From assembly GCF_023278365.1 (NCBI RefSeq), contig NZ_CP075338.1:124001-188000 (forward strand): a DNA stretch of 64,000 nt, in the 5' to 3' direction. Positions 60,404 to 64,000 of the stretch are shown here, one piece after another. Both the position numbers and the translations under genes were made by a program. Each line of letters begins with the position of its first letter. Within the stretch, counting starts at the first letter, position 1. The notes beneath the pieces were generated by a model. That model was not told the origin of the DNA and ran no database searches. It saw only the letters and a list, made by a program, of their open reading frames with translations. Origin of the DNA: Epilithonimonas zeae (GTDB lineage Bacteria > Bacteroidota > Bacteroidia > Flavobacteriales > Weeksellaceae).

Positions 60404-61111
60404 TTATCTAGACAATTTTTCAGAAATCTGATTTTTGAAAATATCGCTGACACTTAATTTTAAGGGAATTCCGTCTGATGAAACCACATCCAGAATGATT
60501 TCTGAAGAGGAAAAAACCTGAATATGCTGAATATTAACCATTTCCTTTTTATTGATTTGAACAAACGATTTTTCAGGTAATAATTCAGATAAGTTTTTGA
60601 AGCTCAGGTTTTTAAGAGTAATTTCAGAATTATTTTTCAGCATTAAATCTTTGTCGCGGCTATCTATATCAGAAGTTTTGATAAAAACTACATCATTGAC
60701 AAAAATTCGGGTTTTTCCGAGATTGGTATTCCACTCAAAAAACTGATTTTTTTTCTGCTCGCCAAGCAATTTTTCTGCCTTTTCAAAAGCTTGCTGAAGA
60801 CGTTCTTTTTTGATAGGTTTCCGGACATAATCTACCACGTCAAGGTCAAAAGCTTCTGCTGCATATTCTTTGTAAGCCGTTGTGAAAATGATTTTTTTGC
60901 CTTTGATTAATTCCGCAACTTGAAGTCCGTTTGTTCCAGGCATTTCGATGTCCAGAATACAAACATCACAATCGATATCATTGATTTCTTGCAAAAATAT
61001 TTTCGGATTGTTGAAAGCTTTCACAACTTCTATACCTTCAATCTGGTCGCAGAGAAGTTTTAGGTAGCTGATTGCCAATAATTCATCGTCCAGAATAACG
61101 CATTTTATCAT
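60404..61111 (-). CDS. LytTR-family response regulator
   Basis: The 235-residue protein has a receiver domain with D54-like Asp in CDVCILDIEMPG, acidic pair in ILDDELLAI, Thr in IIFTTAYKEYA and Lys in VRKPIKKERL, then a LytTR DNA-binding domain from about residue 130. Its start lies 29 bases inside the kinase gene, so the two are coupled. It is the second LytS/LytTR pair of the window and forms a normal adjacent pair, unlike the one at 23.9-26.6 kb. Confidence 0.92.
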   Translation of the reverse strand: MIKCVILDDELLAISYLKLLCDQIEGIEVVKAFNNPKIFLQEINDIDCDVCILDIEMPGTNGLQVAELIKGKKIIFTTAYKEYAAEAFDLDVVDYVRKPIKKERLQQAFEKAEKLLGEQKKNQFFEWNTNLGKTRIFVNDVVFIKTSDIDSRDKDLMLKNNSEITLKNLSFKNLSELLPEKSFVQINKKEMVNIQHIQVFSSSEIILDVVSSDGIPLKLSVSDIFKNQISEKLSR

Positions 61112-61859
61112 AAAATTCTGAAAGATTAATGGTTAAATGGGCAACGTAATTTCCGTTGGTGATACTTTTGTTCAGCTTGTAATGGTCTTTGTAAATCAGT
61201 TTCAATCTTTGGTCAAAAGATTTGCTTCCGAATCCGCTATTTTCCTTTTTTAATGGGGTTTTTTCAGAGATTTTGTTGGAGACTTTCATCTCAAATTTTC
61301 CGGCATCTAAAATTAAATTCACGGCAATAAAAGAATCCTCAGCCAAAAAATCGGTGTGTTTAAAAGCATTTTCAATCAAATCAACAGAAATCAATGGGGC
61401 AAAAACTTTCTCCAGATATATAGAATCTTCTTTATTAATTTTCGTTTTGATTCTAAAATCGAACAAAGGATTGATTTTGATTTTATTGATTTCGATAAGG
61501 TTCATTGCAAAATCCAACTCCTCTTTTGGACTCACGAATTTGTTGCTGCTTTCATAAAGAATATAATCCAGAATACTAGCCAATTTATCCAACGAAATAT
61601 AAGTCTGATAAGCGTGTGACTGAACCGAATTGAGAATATTTTTGAAAAGATGCGGATTGAGTTTGGTCTCGATATGTTCTAAGCGTACATTGTCGAGTTT
61701 GCTTTCAATCGCTTTGTAATTGTCTTCTAAAATTTTATTTTTTGTTTTTGACGATTTGTATTTCCCATAAAGGAAGAAAGTTAAAACCAGCAAAAAAAAG
61801 ATGACGAAAATCCCACCAAACAAGAAATAATCCGGAAGTAAGAGATTTTTGCCAGACAT
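61083..61859 (-). CDS. LytS-type sensor histidine kinase
   Basis: The 258-residue protein has one membrane helix (about 10-33), a coiled coil and the His_kinase domain with phospho-acceptor His in ETKLNPHLFKNILNSVQSH, followed by a short ATPase domain (ENAFKHTDFLAEDSF and GFGSKSFDQRLKLIY). The small size means that it lacks an extracellular sensor; signal input is likely through partner proteins or the membrane. It overlaps the regulator gene by 29 bases. Confidence 0.9.
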   Translation of the reverse strand: MSGKNLLLPDYFLFGGIFVIFFLLVLTFFLYGKYKSSKTKNKILEDNYKAIESKLDNVRLEHIETKLNPHLFKNILNSVQSHAYQTYISLDKLASILDYILYESSNKFVSPKEELDFAMNLIEINKIKINPLFDFRIKTKINKEDSIYLEKVFAPLISVDLIENAFKHTDFLAEDSFIAVNLILDAGKFEMKVSNKISEKTPLKKENSGFGSKSFDQRLKLIYKDHYKLNKSITNGNYVAHLTINLSEFYDKMRYSGR

Positions 61860-61860
61860 A

Positions 61861-62232
61861 TTATTTCAGTTTTTTCAAGCCTGTAAACTCAGCGTTTTCC
61901 TTGCATTTAGAATAATTAATTTCGAATCTCGGATTGTTTTTCGGATAAACCAAAACGTATTTTGGACAAGGTTTCTCTTGCGCTTTGCTTCGGTCAAAAT
62001 CAATTTTTCCACCAGCGATGATGCTGTCTTTCAAGAATTGTTCTGAGATTTTGTTTACTTCCATTTCCGTTTTGAAAGTTGGAGAATAGGTGAAATCTTT
62101 AGTCAACGTTTCAGCAATTACTCTGTCATTAGGGAAATAAGAGCAACTTGTACCTTTTTGATTGAGTATGAAAAATACGATTAACAAGCCTGGAACCAGA
62201 CCGATAGCGTAGAATTTTAATTTTTTTAGCAT
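61861..62232 (-). CDS. Membrane-anchored small protein, function unknown
   Basis: I do not recognise a clear function. The 123-residue protein has an N-terminal membrane anchor (about 7-24) and a periplasmic domain with cysteines in GTSCSYF and PCPKYV and the charged SKAQEKPCPKYVLVYPKNNPRF segment. It ends one base before the kinase start, so it may belong to the same operon and act as its accessory or sensor. It also sits 9 bases after alanine dehydrogenase. Confidence 0.6.
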   Translation of the reverse strand: MLKKLKFYAIGLVPGLLIVFFILNQKGTSCSYFPNDRVIAETLTKDFTYSPTFKTEMEVNKISEQFLKDSIIAGGKIDFDRSKAQEKPCPKYVLVYPKNNPRFEINYSKCKENAEFTGLKKLK

Positions 62233-62241
62233 TAATGAGAT

Positions 62242-63438
62242 TTAGAAAATCAAAAGATTGATATCGTGATAAGGAAGGTCGAACTTGTTACAAATCAATT
62301 GTTTCGTATGTCTCCCTTTGTACATATAAAGAGATTGTTTGATTTCGTTTTTATGAATCAACATATTTTCGAAACCGCCTTCTTCGTCATAACCTAACAG
62401 ATAACTTAGGAAGAAATTGCTCACAGCTTTCGTTGTCGTTCTCGGCATTCTTGAAGTCAAATTCGGTAAACCACAGTGGATAACGTCGTGTTTTACAATG
62501 AATGGTTTTTCTGTTGTTGTCAGCTCCGAAGTTTCAATCACTTTTCCATTATCGATTGTGATATCGATGATGACACTTCCTTTTTTCATTTTCATTACCA
62601 TATCTTCGGTAACGATCGGGGGAAGATTCAATCTTGGTAAAGCACCGATAACAACATCAGCTCTTCTAAGTGATTTTGTTAATTCTTTCGGGTCGATGAC
62701 AGATGTTGGAACGCGGCTATCAACCAAAGTATGAAGTCTTCGAAGCTTCGATAATGAATTATCAAAAACTTTGACACTCGCTCCAAGTCCAATCGCTGCT
62801 TTTGTAGCAAATTCACCCACAATTCCAGCGCCTAAAATCACAACTTCCGTAGGACGAACACCAGTGATTCCGCCAAGCATCAATCCATTGGACATTGCCA
62901 ATAATTCTGAGGCGTAAAGGATGGAAACACTTCCTGCAATTTCACCAATTAATCTTACCAATGACAATTGTTTGTACTCATCCATTATGAATTCGAAAGC
63001 GATGGCATTGACTTTTTTGCAAGCTAATTTCAGGAAATAATCTTTGTCTCGAAGATTGATTTGTAAAGCCGAAATTAAATAAGTCATCGGTCTCAAGTAA
63101 TCGATTTCCTCTTCGGTTGGTGGATTTATTTTCAAAACCAAGTCTTGAGAAAAAGCGACTTTGGGGTCATTTGTAATCTCTGCACCAGCTTCGGAGTATA
63201 AAATATCAGAAAAGTGAGAACCTTCTCCGGCGCCACTTTCTATGATGACTTTGTGTCCATTATTTACCAAAATCTGAACTGCATCCGGAATGATGCACGT
63301 TCTTTTTTCATTCAGACAAGTTTCTTTTGGAATCCCAATGCTGAAGGTTTTTCCTTTTTTTACAACTTCTAGTTTTTCCTCTTTAGGAATCAGTTCTTCT
63401 TCTGTAAAAGGCGTAAATATGGTTGATGTACTGCTCAT
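62242..63438 (-). CDS. ald: Alanine dehydrogenase
   Basis: The start MSSTSTIFTPFTEEEL at 63438 gives 398 residues; a Met seven codons earlier is possible. The enzyme interconverts alanine and pyruvate with NAD. The opening IGIPKETCLNEKRTCIIPDAV carries the conserved Lys/Glu/Arg, the Rossmann motif is VVILGAGIVGEFATKAAIGLGASV, and DITIDNGKVIETS is the family signature. It is longer than Bacillus Ald (about 371) because of an N-terminal extension typical of Bacteroidetes. PntA-type transhydrogenase shares the fold, but the motif set fits Ald. Confidence 0.88.
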   Translation of the reverse strand: MSSTSTIFTPFTEEELIPKEEKLEVVKKGKTFSIGIPKETCLNEKRTCIIPDAVQILVNNGHKVIIESGAGEGSHFSDILYSEAGAEITNDPKVAFSQDLVLKINPPTEEEIDYLRPMTYLISALQINLRDKDYFLKLACKKVNAIAFEFIMDEYKQLSLVRLIGEIAGSVSILYASELLAMSNGLMLGGITGVRPTEVVILGAGIVGEFATKAAIGLGASVKVFDNSLSKLRRLHTLVDSRVPTSVIDPKELTKSLRRADVVIGALPRLNLPPIVTEDMVMKMKKGSVIIDITIDNGKVIETSELTTTEKPFIVKHDVIHCGLPNLTSRMPRTTTKAVSNFFLSYLLGYDEEGGFENMLIHKNEIKQSLYMYKGRHTKQLICNKFDLPYHDINLLIF

Positions 63439-63495
63439 ATAAAACGAATCATTGTTCAAAATCTAAAGCAAAGATAAAACAAATTACTATTATGT

Positions 63496-63903
63496 TTAAT
63501 TAAACTCGATTTCTCTTCCGGATTCTGTATTGGTGATGGTCATTTTGTGAAAATCGTAACCTTCAAGCTCGTCCATATAGATTTCCGGCCATTCTATAAT
63601 TGACAAAAATCCATTGTCAAGATATTCCTCAATCCCGAAATCATAAGCTTCTTCCACAGATTTTAATCGGTACAAATCAAAATGAAAAACTTTTCCTTTT
63701 GGTGTATCGTATTCATTCACAATAGAGTAGGTTGGAGAAGAAATTTCGTCTGAGCTTCCCAATTCTTTAAGCAAAAACTGGGAAAAAGTGGTTTTTCCTG
63801 CGCCCAGATTGCCTTTGAGAAGAAGAATATTATGTTCAAGATTTGGAATGATTTGATTAACAATATCTTTCCATTCTTCAAGCTGATGAATTGTAAATTG
63901 CAT
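63496..63903 (-). CDS. tsaE: tRNA threonylcarbamoyladenosine biosynthesis ATPase TsaE
   Basis: The 135-residue P-loop protein has Walker A LKGNLGAGKTTFSQ, the YSIVNEYDTPKGKVFHFDLYRL segment with the catalytic region, and IIEWPEI (the EW motif of TsaE). It is the ATPase of the t6A37 complex with TsaB and TsaD, and completes with TsaC (29650 in this window) the modification of ANN-decoding tRNAs. It is normal length for the family. It lies 58 bases upstream of the alanine dehydrogenase start on the same strand. Confidence 0.95.
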   Translation of the reverse strand: MQFTIHQLEEWKDIVNQIIPNLEHNILLLKGNLGAGKTTFSQFLLKELGSSDEISSPTYSIVNEYDTPKGKVFHFDLYRLKSVEEAYDFGIEEYLDNGFLSIIEWPEIYMDELEGYDFHKMTITNTESGREIEFN

Positions 63904-63982
63904 CTTAAATTTTTTACAAAAATAAGGTTTCTGCAGATTTTATTTCAGAATAAAAATTAAAACTAATTATTACCTTTACATC

Positions 63983-64000
63983 GTGATTACGAAAGAGACG
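63983..64000 (+). CDS. Possible start of a gene cut by the window end
   Basis: GTG at 63983 opens VITKET and runs off the window. A TACCTTTA box lies five bases before it, one change from the -7 consensus. In related genomes, as I recall, a PglZ-domain response regulator (PorX) is encoded next to tsaE and begins with a similar segment. The visible part is too short to confirm. Confidence 0.3.

Overview
The window looks like chromosomal DNA of a Flavobacteriales bacterium of the Chryseobacterium/Epilithonimonas/Elizabethkingia group (Weeksellaceae). Reasons: low GC and AT-rich spacers; promoters of the Bacteroidetes type (TTG, about 19-20 bp, TAnnTTTG) instead of sigma70 boxes; weak Shine-Dalgarno sequences; a type IX secretion (T9SS) C-terminal sorting domain; surface lipoproteins with an acidic stretch after the lipobox cysteine; DUF5686 and TonB-dependent barrels; and a GOB-like class B3 metallo-beta-lactamase, a family known from Elizabethkingia and relatives. 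No rRNA, tRNA, CRISPR array, prophage or complete insertion sequence was recognised. The window opens inside an M1 peptidase gene and closes six codons into a possible new gene.

Layout. 1-4.0 kb: T9SS-exported M1 peptidase (5' cut), kbl, rplS, FKBP isomerase. 4.1-7 kb: Fur-family regulator next to a Zn/Cd-type P-type ATPase, with two operator-like palindromes before the ATPase. 7-15.3 kb: GH5 glycosidase, DUF5686 barrel, alkyltransferase-like protein, HU-like protein, second M1 peptidase. 15.3-17.6 kb: toxin-antitoxin pair with a frameshifted toxin, thyA, a short-chain dehydrogenase. 17.8-23.5 kb: TolC/MacA/ATPase/MacB efflux operon whose spacers are full of palindromic repeats. 23.9-26.6 kb: LytS-like kinase and LytTR regulator with an AbiEii-type nucleotidyltransferase pair lying between them. 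26.6-30.2 kb: Gre-like factor, repeat protein, CCA-type nucleotidyltransferase, tsaC. 30.5-34.6 kb: TonB receptor plus beta-helix surface lipoprotein, followed by a ten-unit 21-bp tandem array. 34.7-41.3 kb: pepE, HD hydrolase, secG, S9 peptidase, aldose epimerase and secreted proteins of unknown role, two of them with a frameshift in the signal peptide. 41.5-47.5 kb: orphan kinase, DEAD-box helicase, lipoprotein, NatA/NatB-like ABC exporter. 47.8-50.8 kb: mvaD, a membrane protein, GOB-like beta-lactamase and a VOC protein. 50.8-56 kb: TauE/DUF1634 pair, purK, purE, DMT transporter. 56-64 kb: tyrA behind a tyrosine-codon leader peptide and attenuator, a GNAT-like/small-protein pair, a cation:proton antiporter, a second LytS/LytTR pair, alanine dehydrogenase, tsaE.

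How the parts work together. tsaC and tsaE both serve the t6A37 tRNA modification pathway. purK and purE perform consecutive purine steps but are separated by two opposing genes. The TolC, MacA, ATPase and MacB genes would build one tripartite efflux pump. Several neighbouring genes are joined by a TAATG stop/start overlap, which suggests translational coupling.

Most noteworthy: (1) a predicted tyrosine attenuator before tyrA, with an 18-residue leader containing Tyr-Tyr-Tyr, a terminator and a competing antiterminator; (2) the AbiEii-type pair placed inside a two-component operon; (3) the 21-bp array with an 84-bp higher-order period; (4) several families of dispersed palindromic repeats; (5) three apparent frameshifts. 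All functional statements come from reading the sequence and from family knowledge; no database search was run.
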